Shown here one piece after another: positions 17,070 to 26,403 of a DNA stretch of 58,578 bases. How positions within the stretch are numbered: position 1 is the stretch's first letter; each line of letters opens with the position of its first letter. Origin of the DNA: Catenovulum maritimum (lineage in GTDB: Bacteria; Pseudomonadota; Gammaproteobacteria; Enterobacterales; Alteromonadaceae); assembly GCF_001050375.1 (NCBI RefSeq), contig NZ_KQ130503.1:1-58578 (forward strand). Direction: 5' to 3'. A program made the position numbers and the translations under genes. The notes below the pieces were generated by a model, which saw nothing but the letters and a program-made list of their open reading frames with translations, made no database searches and was not told the DNA's origin.

Positions 17070-17105
17070 CGTTCTACATAAATATGAAAAACTTAAAGTA
17101 GAACG
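17070..17105. promoter_or_regulatory. 8-bp inverted repeat immediately before the DoxX start
   Basis: CGTTCTAC (17070-17077) and GTAGAACG (17098-17105) form a perfect inverted repeat with a 20-nt spacer. It ends 2 nt before the ATG of the DoxX gene. It could be a two-half-site operator or an RNA hairpin covering the ribosome binding region. Confidence 0.5.
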
Positions 17106-17107
17106 CA

Positions 17108-17737
17108 ATGAACCAAATCCAAAATTCTTTAAATTATTACCAAAGTAAAATGAAATGCATCCAACAATTAGATGGACTACCGCCGTTATTATTTAGAATC
17201 TACTTAGCCCCTATTATGATTCAGGCGGGTTGGAGCAAATATAGTAATTTTGACGATATAGTTAATTGGTTTGGTAATACTGAGTGGGGATTAGGCTTAC
17301 CATTACCTATGGTCATGGCTTTTTTAGCCACAGCAGCAGAGCTAATTGGCGGGATATTATTACTGCTTGGATTGCTCACTCGACTCGTCAGTATCCCGTT
17401 AATTATTACCATGTTGGTCGCTATTTTTAGTGTGCATTGGCCTAATGGCTGGTTAGCCATAGCAGATTCGTCAAGCTGGTTGGCTAATGGCACTATCCTA
17501 CTCAATCAAAACATTATGGATTCAGCTGAAAAATTAACCGCTGCGAATCAAATTTTACAGCAGCATGGGCATTTTGATTGGCTCACATCGAGTGGAAAAT
17601 TCGTTATTTTAAACAACGGTATTGAGTTTGCTGCAACCTATTTGATTATATTGATTAGCTTGCTATTTACCGGTGGCGGGCGTTTTACTAGTCTTGATTT
17701 TTGGCTTTATAACAAGGTTGGAAAGCCAAGTCACTAA
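17108..17737 (+). CDS. DoxX family membrane protein
   Basis: A 209-residue integral membrane protein of the DoxX family. The family core is clear: RIYLAPIMIQAGWSKYSNF in helix 1, then MVMAFLATAAELIGGILLLLG and LVSIPLIITMLVAIFSVHW, with a fourth helix near the C-terminus (FAATYLIILISLLFTGGGR). DoxX proteins have been linked to quinone or thiosulfate oxidation and to oxidative-stress complexes, but most members are uncharacterised. There is no convincing SD; an inverted repeat covers the upstream region. It is convergent with the pit gene, with a terminator between. Confidence 0.87.
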   Translation: MNQIQNSLNYYQSKMKCIQQLDGLPPLLFRIYLAPIMIQAGWSKYSNFDDIVNWFGNTEWGLGLPLPMVMAFLATAAELIGGILLLLGLLTRLVSIPLIITMLVAIFSVHWPNGWLAIADSSSWLANGTILLNQNIMDSAEKLTAANQILQQHGHFDWLTSSGKFVILNNGIEFAATYLIILISLLFTGGGRFTSLDFWLYNKVGKPSH

Positions 17738-17776
17738 GCACTAAATCATGCAGTTTAGGTAGTTTAAAACTAAAAA

Positions 17777-17795
17777 TGCCGCTTTTTAAGCGGCA
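17777..17795 (-). terminator. intrinsic terminator of the pit operon
   Basis: 8-bp stem TGCCGCTT/AAGCGGCA with 3-nt loop. On the minus strand it is followed by a TTTTTAG tract, 28 bp after the pit stop. It may also serve the converging DoxX gene. Confidence 0.82.
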
Positions 17796-17822
17796 GTTCA
17801 TTATAGCGAGTGAGTTAACTGA

Positions 17823-19100
17823 CTAAAGTAAAATAGCAGTTAATACTAAGTAAGAGATAATCGCTAAACCAGCACCTGCAGGTAATGTTACAACCCAAGA
17901 GATAACGATATTTCTAACAACGCCTAAGTTAAGTGCAGCGATACCGCGTGCTAAACCTACACCTAATACACCACCAACGAGTGTTTGTGTAGTTGAAATA
18001 GGTAAGCCTGTACCAGATGCAATAACAACCGTACTTGCCGCAGCTAGCTCAGCAGCAAAACCACGGCTTGGTGTTAAGTGAGTGATACCTTTACCTATAG
18101 TCGCCATAACTCTGTGACCAAATAAAGCTAAACCAGCAACAATACCAAATGCGCCTAGTGGTAATATCCACCATGCTAAAGCAGCTTTACTACCGATTTC
18201 ACCGTCATTGCTTACAACACTAACAACCGCAGCTAATGGACCAATTGCATTTGCAACGTCATTAGAGCCATGCGCAAAAGCCATACAACAAGCAGTTACT
18301 ATCATTAATACAGCAAAGATTTTTTCAACATTTTCGTACTGAACTTGGCGTGTTGATTTTTCTTCCAACTTAACTTTAGAGATAAAATAAGCACCGATAC
18401 CAGCAACAACTAAACCAACTAGCGCTGCATATAAGTATGCTTCACCAGTAGAAATGTTTAAATGTGCATCTTTAAATACGTGTTTTAAACCTTTTTTGAT
18501 TGTCACTAACGCCAATACGAAGCCGGCTAGTGCCATGTATACTGGAACATATCGCTTCGCATTTTTAATTGGGTTATCCGTGTCAAAAATAAATCGTTGG
18601 GCACTCATAAATATGATGTATGCCAAGATACCGGATAGCAGCGGGGTAACAATCCAACTACCAACAATCCCTCCTACTTTACCCCAGTGAATCGCTTCAG
18701 TCCCTGCGCTAATTAACGCAAAACCAATAATCGCACCAACAATAGAGTGAGTAGTAGAAACAGGCCAACCCATGTATGAAGCCACTGCAAGCCAGGTACC
18801 AGCCGCGAGCAAAGATGAAATCATACCGATGACGAAGACTTCAGGAATATCTATAAATGGTGTGGAATCAATAATACCTTTACGAATTGTAGAAGTAACT
18901 TCACCACCCGCTAGGTAAGCACCAGCGAATTCGAAGATCATTGCAATAAAAATTGCTTGTTTAACCGTTAGCGCTTTAGAGCCAACAGATGTACCCATAG
19001 CATTGGCAACGTCGTTTGCACCAATACCCCAAGCCATGAAAAAGCCAACTACAGCGGCAAAACCAACTAAAAGTAAACCGTAAGTTTGTAAAATATCCAT
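17823..19100 (-). CDS. pit: low-affinity inorganic phosphate transporter (PiT family)
   Basis: A 425-residue inner-membrane Pi permease of the PiT family, driven by proton or sodium gradient. The two PiT signature repeats are present: GANDVANAMGTSVGS near the N-terminus and HGSNDVANAIGPLAAV in the C-terminal half, with about ten hydrophobic segments between. The start at 19100 (MDILQTYG) is chosen because GGAG lies 7 nt upstream; an upstream in-frame TTG is unlikely. It lies 15 bp after the DUF47 gene, a standard pairing in which the PhoU-like partner is thought to regulate Pit. A weak Pho-box-like promoter lies upstream of DUF47. Confidence 0.94.
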   Translation of the reverse strand: MDILQTYGLLLVGFAAVVGFFMAWGIGANDVANAMGTSVGSKALTVKQAIFIAMIFEFAGAYLAGGEVTSTIRKGIIDSTPFIDIPEVFVIGMISSLLAAGTWLAVASYMGWPVSTTHSIVGAIIGFALISAGTEAIHWGKVGGIVGSWIVTPLLSGILAYIIFMSAQRFIFDTDNPIKNAKRYVPVYMALAGFVLALVTIKKGLKHVFKDAHLNISTGEAYLYAALVGLVVAGIGAYFISKVKLEEKSTRQVQYENVEKIFAVLMIVTACCMAFAHGSNDVANAIGPLAAVVSVVSNDGEIGSKAALAWWILPLGAFGIVAGLALFGHRVMATIGKGITHLTPSRGFAAELAAASTVVIASGTGLPISTTQTLVGGVLGVGLARGIAALNLGVVRNIVISWVVTLPAGAGLAIISYLVLTAILL

Positions 19101-19115
19101 TGATATCTCCAATAA

Positions 19116-19793
19116 TTAACGTGTTAACAGCAACTCAAGTCGCCCACCAACTGATTCAGCTTTATCTGCTAAATCACCAACCCACTCGATAATATCGTAT
19201 AAGAAAATGGCATCAATCGGGTTCAACTCTGATTCAGCAGCTCGAATAGACTGCCTAATTTTAATTTGCATTAAATCAGTATCAGCTTCGATCGCTTCGA
19301 TTTTTTGGATGATTTGTTCAACAATGTCAACTTCGCGACCACGGAAGCCCATTTCTAACAATTCATCTAACTCGTTAATTGCTTTAGCTGCTACAGCTAC
19401 CGCATCTAAACTTCGGTTTAAATAGTTACGGAAATCTTCTTGAATAGCTTGAGGAATGGTCAACTGACGACCAACAACACGACCAGCAATATCTTTCGCT
19501 TTATTCGCAATTTTATCTTGCTGAACAATAAGCTCTAATAAATCAGCTCTATCAACTGGTAAGAAAATACCCTTTGGTAACTGAACACGAATGTCACGCT
19601 TAATTTTATCTGCTTGTTGTTCTAACTCAGATATTTTTAAACGAACGGATTCAGCGGCTGTCCAATCTTCTTGAAAAACGGCATCAAAGAATGGCGCTAG
19701 CTGTTCAGATGTTGCTTTTGCAAGATCTATATGCTTTTCCAAAGCTTTAAAAGGAGATTTTCCAAATAATCCCAGTAATGAATTCGCAGACAT
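19116..19793 (-). CDS. DUF47 family PhoU-like phosphate transport accessory protein
   Basis: A 225-residue helical protein of the DUF47/TIGR00153 family, related in fold to PhoU. The N-terminal SLLGLFGKSPFKALEKH and the helices around PKGIFLPVDRADLLELIVQQD are typical. Family members are encoded next to PiT transporters and are thought to control their activity. Its gene is first in a two-gene operon with pit. Upstream there is a weak Pho-box-like 18-mer and a TAAAAT -10 hexamer. Confidence 0.92.
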   Translation of the reverse strand: MSANSLLGLFGKSPFKALEKHIDLAKATSEQLAPFFDAVFQEDWTAAESVRLKISELEQQADKIKRDIRVQLPKGIFLPVDRADLLELIVQQDKIANKAKDIAGRVVGRQLTIPQAIQEDFRNYLNRSLDAVAVAAKAINELDELLEMGFRGREVDIVEQIIQKIEAIEADTDLMQIKIRQSIRAAESELNPIDAIFLYDIIEWVGDLADKAESVGGRLELLLTR

Positions 19794-19836
19794 AATTAAA
19801 CCCTTTTGTTTGCGTTGAGTAATTTTACTGGCGCGG

Positions 19837-19870
19837 ATTTTACACGAAAATCACATCAATAAAATGACAA
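19837..19870 (-). promoter_or_regulatory. weak Pho-box-like promoter of the DUF47-pit operon
   Basis: On the minus strand TTGTCATTTTATTGATGT (19870-19853) has a good first half (6 of 7 to CTGTCAT) and a poor second half. Exactly 10 nt later comes TAAAAT (19842-19837) as a -10. The spacing equals that at phoB and ppk. By itself the box is below what I would accept; the shared geometry makes it worth listing. Confidence 0.35.
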
Positions 19871-19896
19871 GTATCAAATAGATAAGCAGAAAGTAC

Positions 19897-21864
19897 TTAT
19901 GCCAATCTATTTGGTTGTTGTTCACCAAGCGTTTCTATGATGTTAGAAGCTTGATTTTGCGTACTTTTAGTCACATCATTCGCCTTAATTTGTGCTTGTG
20001 CTATGACCCCAATAATTTTTTCAATCGACTGTTTAAATTTGCCTATATGATCGAGTTGTACCCGAGCATTATGCACACTTTGCATTGCAGCACTAGCAGA
20101 TTGTTGCGCTTGTAAACGAACAGAATCCGCATTTTGATGCAGCTCAGTCGCTGTGGTTTTTTGAATACTTGAAAGTTTGTGTATGCTAGAGATAACTGAA
20201 TCCAATTCACCTGAAGATATTTTTAACTTCTCTAAGATGTTTGAAATATCCGCTAGCGACGCCTGAGTACCCTTAGATAAATTTCTAACTTCATCGGCCA
20301 CAACCGCAAACCCTCGGCCATGCTCACCTGCTCTTGCTGCTTCTATCGCTGCATTTAACGCAAGTAGGTTAGTTTGATCGGCTATTGTGCTAATTGTGTC
20401 AACTATGGTTGAAGCTTGCTCAACGGAAACTAATAGGCTTTCTACTGATTGGTAACTGGTTTGGATTGCCGCGACAATTTCTTCTGTATTAGAGGTGACT
20501 AATTCAATTTTTTGATTACTGTCTGAAATCGAAGTCTCTGTTAGCCCTGCATTAGATTGAACAGACTCTGAGCCAGAAAATACTTCTTGAGCTAACTCAA
20601 TGAGTTCATTCAAGATGGGCTCTATGCTTCTGACATCCGTTTGAATATGGCTCGTAAAAGTTTCTATGTCTTTTGTTTCTTCAACCAAATTACCTAATGT
20701 GTCCGAAATATTAATCAATTTTTGATTTTTGGATGTATTTTCGGCTTCTATTTGATCCAACAAACGATTAAAACAGTTAGCGACTATATCAATTTCGCTG
20801 CTATTACTCTGTACTTCAATACGCTTAACTTCACCAGTTTCAACCAAATTCTTGAAGCGTTTGGCCAATTTACGAATTCGCTTTACGACCCAAATGTACT
20901 GAAAGGCCATTAATAAAGCCGCCACTATCAGTAAAACAGCGGCTGCAGAGTATAGTAAAAGCTGAGTTTGTGCTGAGACTTGTTTTTGCTGGTTAACTAA
21001 CTGATTTTCAATGGTTAAAAAAGAAGATTCAAAATTATTAACCGCTGATTCTAACTTGTATAAAGCCTGTTTAACTAGATTTTGATTAGTCTGAGTATTT
21101 TTTACTTCTTTTGGATACCTTTTCCCCAGTGAAACTAACTCAGCAATAACCGTATCGCCAATTTCCTCTGCCTCATCTTCGTTGCCCAACGAAAACTCAT
21201 CTTCTTCAATTTCTTGCTGTGGGTAATATATTTCTAATCTTTCTAATTTATCCAATGCTTTAAGCACAATTAGCAGCTCATCAGCCGCTTTATATAATAG
21301 GTTAGCATTAGATTGATTGGTTTCTTCCGCTTGAAAAGTGCGTTCTCGACGATAGCTCAATTTATGGAGTAAGTAACCAGCTTCACTGCTCAGTTTTAAA
21401 TATTCTGTCGCTAGCTCAGTATTTTGAGATATACCTTTTAACGCATAATCATATAGCTCTTTATTACTCGATAACATGCCTTGCTCAGCATATTGTAATA
21501 AAGCCGCGGCATTTCGGCCGAGCTTGCCTGCTGCTCTTACGTCCTGCTCAATAAAATTAAGTAGCTCGTCGATTTGATGAATAAAAGGGACAAAAACAGA
21601 GTTGTCTTGATTTGAAAAGTTCGCTTTAAGGCTATTGAGCTGTTCGACTGCTTGATTGAGTTTGAGTGAGTCGCTGGTTTTAATATAGTCATCAACTTTA
21701 ACTCTAAACTCCTGAGTTAAAAGGTTTTTGTTAACTTGATATTGATTCAAAGTAAGTTGTGCATTATCTTGTTTTGTATTCGACCAAGTAATGAGAATAA
21801 TAAGTCCAATAGCAATGATCGCTAACAAACTTGAAGATAAAATGGAAAAACTTGAAATTTTCAT
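19897..21864 (-). CDS. methyl-accepting chemotaxis protein
   Basis: A 655-residue transmembrane chemoreceptor. TM1 spans about residues 7-28 and TM2 about 300-325, enclosing a roughly 270-residue helical periplasmic sensor without a recognised ligand motif. A HAMP linker follows, then the cytoplasmic signalling helices with the conserved tip [20 protein letters not shown] and [15 protein letters not shown]. No C-terminal CheR-docking pentapeptide is seen. The upstream region carries a Pho-box-like promoter, and the gene sits between pit and ppk, so a phosphate-related chemotaxis role is suggested. The ligand itself is unknown. Confidence 0.93.
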   Translation of the reverse strand: MKISSFSILSSSLLAIIAIGLIILITWSNTKQDNAQLTLNQYQVNKNLLTQEFRVKVDDYIKTSDSLKLNQAVEQLNSLKANFSNQDNSVFVPFIHQIDELLNFIEQDVRAAGKLGRNAAALLQYAEQGMLSSNKELYDYALKGISQNTELATEYLKLSSEAGYLLHKLSYRRERTFQAEETNQSNANLLYKAADELLIVLKALDKLERLEIYYPQQEIEEDEFSLGNEDEAEEIGDTVIAELVSLGKRYPKEVKNTQTNQNLVKQALYKLESAVNNFESSFLTIENQLVNQQKQVSAQTQLLLYSAAAVLLIVAALLMAFQYIWVVKRIRKLAKRFKNLVETGEVKRIEVQSNSSEIDIVANCFNRLLDQIEAENTSKNQKLINISDTLGNLVEETKDIETFTSHIQTDVRSIEPILNELIELAQEVFSGSESVQSNAGLTETSISDSNQKIELVTSNTEEIVAAIQTSYQSVESLLVSVEQASTIVDTISTIADQTNLLALNAAIEAARAGEHGRGFAVVADEVRNLSKGTQASLADISNILEKLKISSGELDSVISSIHKLSSIQKTTATELHQNADSVRLQAQQSASAAMQSVHNARVQLDHIGKFKQSIEKIIGVIAQAQIKANDVTKSTQNQASNIIETLGEQQPNRLA

Positions 21865-21894
21865 AACAAAAACTGACGACTTAAGTTGTGCGGC

Positions 21895-21928
21895 AAGATA
21901 GCAAAGTTTTATGACACTTTTGTTACAC
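21895..21928 (-). promoter_or_regulatory. Pho-box-like promoter of the chemoreceptor gene
   Basis: Minus strand GTGTAACAAAAGTGTCAT (21928-21911) matches the PhoB consensus at about 14 of 18 positions, with halves spaced 11 bp. After exactly 10 nt comes TATCTT (21900-21895), a -10-like hexamer. A third weaker half (CTTTGCT) continues the 11-bp phase. The start codon is at 21864, so the leader would be about 25 nt. Confidence 0.6.
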
Positions 21929-22030
21929 CTGTCATATTCCAGTAATTAACTAACGATAGAAATAAATATTATCTATACTTTATGTAGATTAAATCTAAAA
22001 ATAAACTAATAACAAATATAGGAAAGCCTT

Positions 22031-22552
22031 ATGCAATCAAACTTTGTTGTGTCTGTCATCACAGCTGATAAGCCTGGCATTATTGAAATACTTTCTTCCA
22101 TTATCAACAAAAACAAGGGCAATTGGTTAGCGAGTAACTTCACCCGCCTATCAGGTCAATTTGCAGGTATAGTTGAATTTAGCTGCCCTACGAATTTCTC
22201 TTCTGAGATTGAGCAAGATCTTAATCGACTTCAGTCTAAAGGGTTTCAACTGCATTTAGCTAAAGGCGAAGAGCACCATCACGATACGGTTAAAACAGTT
22301 TCATTATCAATAATAGGTAATGATAAATTAGGCATTATTAATGAGATATCTCGAGTTTTAGCTGAGCACCACGTCAACTTACTTAAATTAGAATCAAGCT
22401 GTGAGCCAGCACCTAATTGGGGTGGTCAACTATTCAAAGCAGCAGCCACTTTAGAATTATCTGAAGATATAGATTTTGATCTTATTCAAGAAGCGATAGA
22501 AGATATTGCCAATGACTTAATTGTTGAAGTAGAGTTTCAAGTGCCGGGTTAA
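22031..22552 (+). CDS. ACT-domain regulator, GcvR-like
   Basis: A 173-residue protein made of two ACT domains: residues about 3-80 (VVSVITADKPGIIEILSSII) and about 90-170 (LSIIGNDKLGIINEISRVLA). This is the layout of GcvR, which binds GcvA and modulates glycine-cleavage gene expression. The usual gcvR location in relatives is next to bcp and dapA, but no such gene lies there in this window (56.3-56.6 kb). This may be the relocated gcvR or a paralogue, so no symbol is assigned. It lies between the chemoreceptor and ppk and has its own likely terminator. Confidence 0.82.
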   Translation: MQSNFVVSVITADKPGIIEILSSIINKNKGNWLASNFTRLSGQFAGIVEFSCPTNFSSEIEQDLNRLQSKGFQLHLAKGEEHHHDTVKTVSLSIIGNDKLGIINEISRVLAEHHVNLLKLESSCEPAPNWGGQLFKAAATLELSEDIDFDLIQEAIEDIANDLIVEVEFQVPG

Positions 22553-22593
22553 TCGCCTTTTATGACATTAACCTTACATCAACAACTATGGTG

Positions 22594-22638
22594 CCTAATA
22601 AGTTTAATCCCTTATTTTTATTGAGCTTATTAGGTTTT
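22594..22638 (+). terminator. likely terminator of the ACT-domain gene
   Basis: A perfect 9-bp stem CCTAATAAG/CTTATTAGG (22594-22602 and 22626-22634) with a long 23-nt loop, followed by TTTT. The long loop weakens the call. Confidence 0.5.
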
Positions 22639-22670
22639 GAAAATTTTTCTCTTCAAAATATATTTCAAAT

Positions 22671-22704
22671 TTGAAATCATACTGTCATAAAAAAACAGTT
22701 TAAT
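22671..22704 (+). promoter_or_regulatory. Pho-box-like promoter of ppk
   Basis: TTGAAATCATACTGTCAT (22671-22688) has a perfect downstream half CTGTCAT and a weaker upstream half (4 of 7). Exactly 10 nt later is TTTAAT (22699-22704), a 5-of-6 match to the -10 consensus. The ppk start codon is at 22731. Confidence 0.6.
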
Positions 22705-22730
22705 TGACTACTAGTTGTTTTAGGTAAATT

Positions 22731-24824
22731 ATGTCTCTCATGTCAAAAGAAAAACTATTCATTGCAAAAGAATTAAGCTGGTTATCATTTAATGCCCGAG
22801 TGTTACAGGAAGCGGCAGATACCTCTGTTCCTGTTGTCGAGAGAATGCGATTTTTAGGTATTTTTTCTAGTAATTTAGATGAATTTTTCCGAGTCAGAGT
22901 CGCTGAGTTAAAACGAAAATCAATTATTGAAGCTGAGAATGCTGAAGCAAGCTCAAGCAATGAGTTTTTAACTTTACTGGAACAAGTGCAGCAAAAAGTC
23001 AAAACCATGCAAGCCGATTTTGACTTAATCTTTCAAGACGTAACCAAAACTTTAGCTAAATACAAAATATATTTTGTTGATCATACTAATTTATCTGATT
23101 TTCATGAAAATTGGTTAAAGCAATTTTATAAAAATAAAGTTGTTAAACACATTCGTCCTATTATCCCTTCGACAGGTAAAAAGTTAGTTGATCTAATCAG
23201 TGACAATGAAACCTATCTGGCGGTACAAATTTCAAAATCAGGCGAACATCAGTACGCGGTAATTGAAGTACCAACAGATGAATTATCGCGCTTCATCTTG
23301 TTACCACCCGAACGCAGTAAAGTAAAAAAAGAAGTTATCTTGCTAGATGATGTAATTGAACACAACTTAGCTGAAATTTTCTCCGGATTTTTTGAATTTG
23401 ACGAAATCTGCGCATATTCGTTTAAGGTAACTCGAGATGCCGATTACTTTGTTGAAGATGAGATTGATCAAAGTATAGTTGAACAAATGTCGGAAAGCTT
23501 AAAACAAAGAATCAATGCAGAACCGACTCGGGTCGTTTATAACCGAGAGATGCCTAATGGCATGCTCAAATTTTTAAAGAAGCAGTTAAAAATATCTAAT
23601 ACCAATGAAGGCTTGCTATCCGGCGGACGCTATAGAAATTTTAAAGATTTTATTGGCTTTCCAAACTTTGGTCGCAGTTACTTAGAAAATTCAAGTTTGC
23701 CCGCGCTTGAAAATACTGATTTTGCAACCGCAACCAGCGCCTTTGAAGCGATACAAAAAAACGACATCTTGCTCTATTACCCCTATCATAGTTTTGACCA
23801 TTTCACTGAGTTAGTTCGCCAAGCGTCTTTTGACCCAGCAGTCTTACATATCCGCTTAAATATTTATCGTGTCGCTAAAAACTCTAGAGTGATTAACTCT
23901 TTAATTGATGCAGTTAAAAACGGTAAAAACGTTACTGTTGTTGTCGAGCTAAAAGCGAGATTTGATGAAGAAAATAATATTGAATGGGCTAAGGTAATGA
24001 CTGATGCTGGGATTAAAGTTCAGTTTGGCATCCCAACTTTAAAAATACATTCAAAATTGTGTCTAATTCACCGTAAAGAAAATAATGAGATTGTCCGTTA
24101 CGCGCATCTCGGCACAGGTAACTTCCATGAAAAGACAGCTAAAATCTATACTGACTTTAGTTTATTTACCTGCCACCCTGAAATTACTGAAGAAGTAGAG
24201 AATGTTTTTGATTTTATTCAACACAGTTATAAAAGGTTTAAATTTTACCATTTATTGGTGTCACCATTAAATACCAGAAGTGGCATTACCCAGTTGATTG
24301 ACCAAGAGATTAATAATGCCAGAATGGGAAATACGGCTGAGATCATGCTTAAAATTAATAACTTAGTAGACGAAGCTATTATTACTAAGTTATATGAAGC
24401 TAGTCATGCTGGGGTCAAAATCAAAATGATTATTCGAGGTATGTGTAGCTTAATTCCCGGGAAAAAAGGCTTAAGTGAGAACATTAAAATAATCAGTATT
24501 ATAGATAGGTTTTTAGAGCATCCTAGAGTCATGATTTTTCATAATAATGGTGATGAAAAAGTATTTATTTCATCTGCAGATTGGATGACTCGTAATATTG
24601 AGCACAGAATAGAAGTGAGTTGCCCAATTTATGATAAAAGCTTAAAAAAACAAATCAAAACCATATTTGATCTCCACTTCAAAGATACCACTAAAGCCCG
24701 CTGTTTAGATGAAAAAATGAGCAACCAGTATGTGGCGAGAGGCAATAAAAGAAAAATTCGCTCTCAAATTGCAATATATGATTACCTAAAAAATTTAGAA
24801 GCCGCTAAAATGACAGATAACTAA
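22731..24824 (+). CDS. ppk: polyphosphate kinase 1
   Basis: A 697-residue PPK1 that reversibly polymerises the gamma-phosphate of ATP into inorganic polyphosphate. The N-terminal domain starts with the family hallmark ELSWLSFNARVLQEA and FSSNLDEFFRVRVAEL. In the phospholipase-D-like catalytic domain, H440 (KIHSKLCLIHR) and H459 (RYAHLGTGNFHEKTA) are 19 residues apart, as are E. coli H435 and H454, the first being the phosphorylated histidine. An in-frame ATG 9 nt later is an alternative start. A Pho-box-like promoter lies just upstream, and ppx follows after 25 bp as an operon. Confidence 0.97.
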   Translation: MSLMSKEKLFIAKELSWLSFNARVLQEAADTSVPVVERMRFLGIFSSNLDEFFRVRVAELKRKSIIEAENAEASSSNEFLTLLEQVQQKVKTMQADFDLIFQDVTKTLAKYKIYFVDHTNLSDFHENWLKQFYKNKVVKHIRPIIPSTGKKLVDLISDNETYLAVQISKSGEHQYAVIEVPTDELSRFILLPPERSKVKKEVILLDDVIEHNLAEIFSGFFEFDEICAYSFKVTRDADYFVEDEIDQSIVEQMSESLKQRINAEPTRVVYNREMPNGMLKFLKKQLKISNTNEGLLSGGRYRNFKDFIGFPNFGRSYLENSSLPALENTDFATATSAFEAIQKNDILLYYPYHSFDHFTELVRQASFDPAVLHIRLNIYRVAKNSRVINSLIDAVKNGKNVTVVVELKARFDEENNIEWAKVMTDAGIKVQFGIPTLKIHSKLCLIHRKENNEIVRYAHLGTGNFHEKTAKIYTDFSLFTCHPEITEEVENVFDFIQHSYKRFKFYHLLVSPLNTRSGITQLIDQEINNARMGNTAEIMLKINNLVDEAIITKLYEASHAGVKIKMIIRGMCSLIPGKKGLSENIKIISIIDRFLEHPRVMIFHNNGDEKVFISSADWMTRNIEHRIEVSCPIYDKSLKKQIKTIFDLHFKDTTKARCLDEKMSNQYVARGNKRKIRSQIAIYDYLKNLEAAKMTDN

Positions 24825-24849
24825 TGTCATTTATTACTCTGGAGCGACA

Positions 24850-26352
24850 ATGACAGAACCGCAAACTGGCAATAATAACGTAGTAGCCGCCTTAGATATT
24901 GGCTCAAATAGTTTTCATTTAATTGTTGCTCGAATAATAGATGGCTCCTTGCAGGTACTGCATAAGGTAAAACAAAATGTTAGGCTAGCTCAAGGGCTAT
25001 CTGATGATGATATTTTAGACCAAGAAGCTATGGATAGAGGCTTAGCTTGTTTGGCTCAAATGAGAGAAAGCCTCGCGGCTATCCCGCCTGAAAATGTCCG
25101 AGTAGTTGCCACTTATACGTTAAGAAAAGCAATTAATAGCAGAGCTTTCATCAAACAAGCAGAAGCTGTATTTCCCTTCCCGATTGAAATAATTCCCGGT
25201 AAAGAAGAAGCTAGGTTAATTTACCAAGGCATAGCCAATACAGTTTCAGATGAAGGCAGAAAATTAGTTATTGATATTGGTGGCGGTAGTACCGAACTCA
25301 TCATAGGTGACGGTTTTAAGCCATTAAAGCTCACTTCGCGCTCTATGGGTTGCGTGAGCTTTACTAAGAATTACTTTGCTAATGGTAAAATCACAGATAG
25401 GGCTTTTAAGAAAGCCATCATAGCGGCAAAACAAGAGTTAGAAGACTATTCCGATGATTTTAAAGATTTATCTTGGTCAAGCTGTCATGGTACTTCTGGT
25501 ACGATAAAAGCAATAAGGGAAGCGATCATCCAGAATAATTGGAGCACCGAACACAAAATTGAATTAAACCATTTATATAAATTAAAAAGCTTATTAATCG
25601 AGTTTGGTTCAACTGAGAATGTACTCATTCCAGGCGTAAGTGAGCAAAGAAACCCTGTTTTGGCTGGCGGACTCTCGATATTAATCGGTGTCTTTGAGTT
25701 GTTTGAAATTAAACAGCTCAGATATGAAGATGCGGCATTAAGGGAAGGTGTGCTTTACGAGACAGAAGTCAGATTTAAACATTTTGATATTCGCGAAAGG
25801 ACAATTGAAAGTTTAACCACCCGCTATCAAATCGATACAGCGCAGGTCAAAAGAGTTGCGCGAAGTGCCGATTTTATCTTCCAACAAATTAAACATGATT
25901 GGTCACTTTCACCTAAATATCATGCTTTACTACTTTGGGCGAGTAAGCTAGTTGAAATCGGTCTGCACATCCATTCAACCGCTTTCCATAAACACTCTGC
26001 TTATATTTTGCAATACACAGATATGCCTGGCTTTAATCAGGAAGAGCAAGCTGTATTAGCCTTTATTGTTCGCTACCACAGAAAGAAATTTAAGTTAGAT
26101 GACAGTATCGAGTTTAGTCTGTTTAAAAAGCAACACATCATAAAAATCACTCGTATCTTAAGAGTCGCCGCTATTTTAAATTTAAGAAGAAGAGACGATT
26201 ATTTGCCTAGCTACAAGGTTAGTTTAGAGCAAGATAACTTGCATATTCAGTTTCCTGAAGGCTTTTTAGATGTTGAGACTTTGCTGTTTGCTGACTTAGA
26301 AACTGAGCAGTTAATGCAAAGTAATTCAGGTTACCATTTTACTTTTGGCTAA
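24850..26352 (+). CDS. ppx: exopolyphosphatase (Ppx/GppA family)
   Basis: A 500-residue Ppx/GppA phosphatase that releases terminal phosphate from polyphosphate, or may act on pppGpp. The ASKHA nucleotide-binding signatures are visible: ALDIGSNSFHLIVARI near residue 15 (phosphate 1) and LVIDIGGGSTELIIG near 142 (phosphate 2). The C-terminal HD-like helical domain includes FIVRYHRKK. SD GGAG lies before the ATG. Co-transcription with ppk gives a synthesis/degradation pair. It converges with phoR with no clear terminator between. Confidence 0.95.
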   Translation: MTEPQTGNNNVVAALDIGSNSFHLIVARIIDGSLQVLHKVKQNVRLAQGLSDDDILDQEAMDRGLACLAQMRESLAAIPPENVRVVATYTLRKAINSRAFIKQAEAVFPFPIEIIPGKEEARLIYQGIANTVSDEGRKLVIDIGGGSTELIIGDGFKPLKLTSRSMGCVSFTKNYFANGKITDRAFKKAIIAAKQELEDYSDDFKDLSWSSCHGTSGTIKAIREAIIQNNWSTEHKIELNHLYKLKSLLIEFGSTENVLIPGVSEQRNPVLAGGLSILIGVFELFEIKQLRYEDAALREGVLYETEVRFKHFDIRERTIESLTTRYQIDTAQVKRVARSADFIFQQIKHDWSLSPKYHALLLWASKLVEIGLHIHSTAFHKHSAYILQYTDMPGFNQEEQAVLAFIVRYHRKKFKLDDSIEFSLFKKQHIIKITRILRVAAILNLRRRDDYLPSYKVSLEQDNLHIQFPEGFLDVETLLFADLETEQLMQSNSGYHFTFG

Positions 26353-26403
26353 GTGAGTTGCTTGAAAGCGTAGTGACTTGATAAAGTTAATCCTTCTAAA
26401 CCG

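Noticed and set aside
21865-21928. Sigma-28 flagellar promoter for the chemoreceptor
   Set aside because: A TAAA and a GCCG-like box are present on the minus strand, but the spacing is about 13 rather than 15 and the second box is poor. The Pho-box geometry fits better.
22031-22552. Assigning gcvR to the ACT-domain gene
   Set aside because: The domain layout fits, but the location differs from the usual bcp-adjacent gcvR and paralogues exist, so only a GcvR-like call is given.
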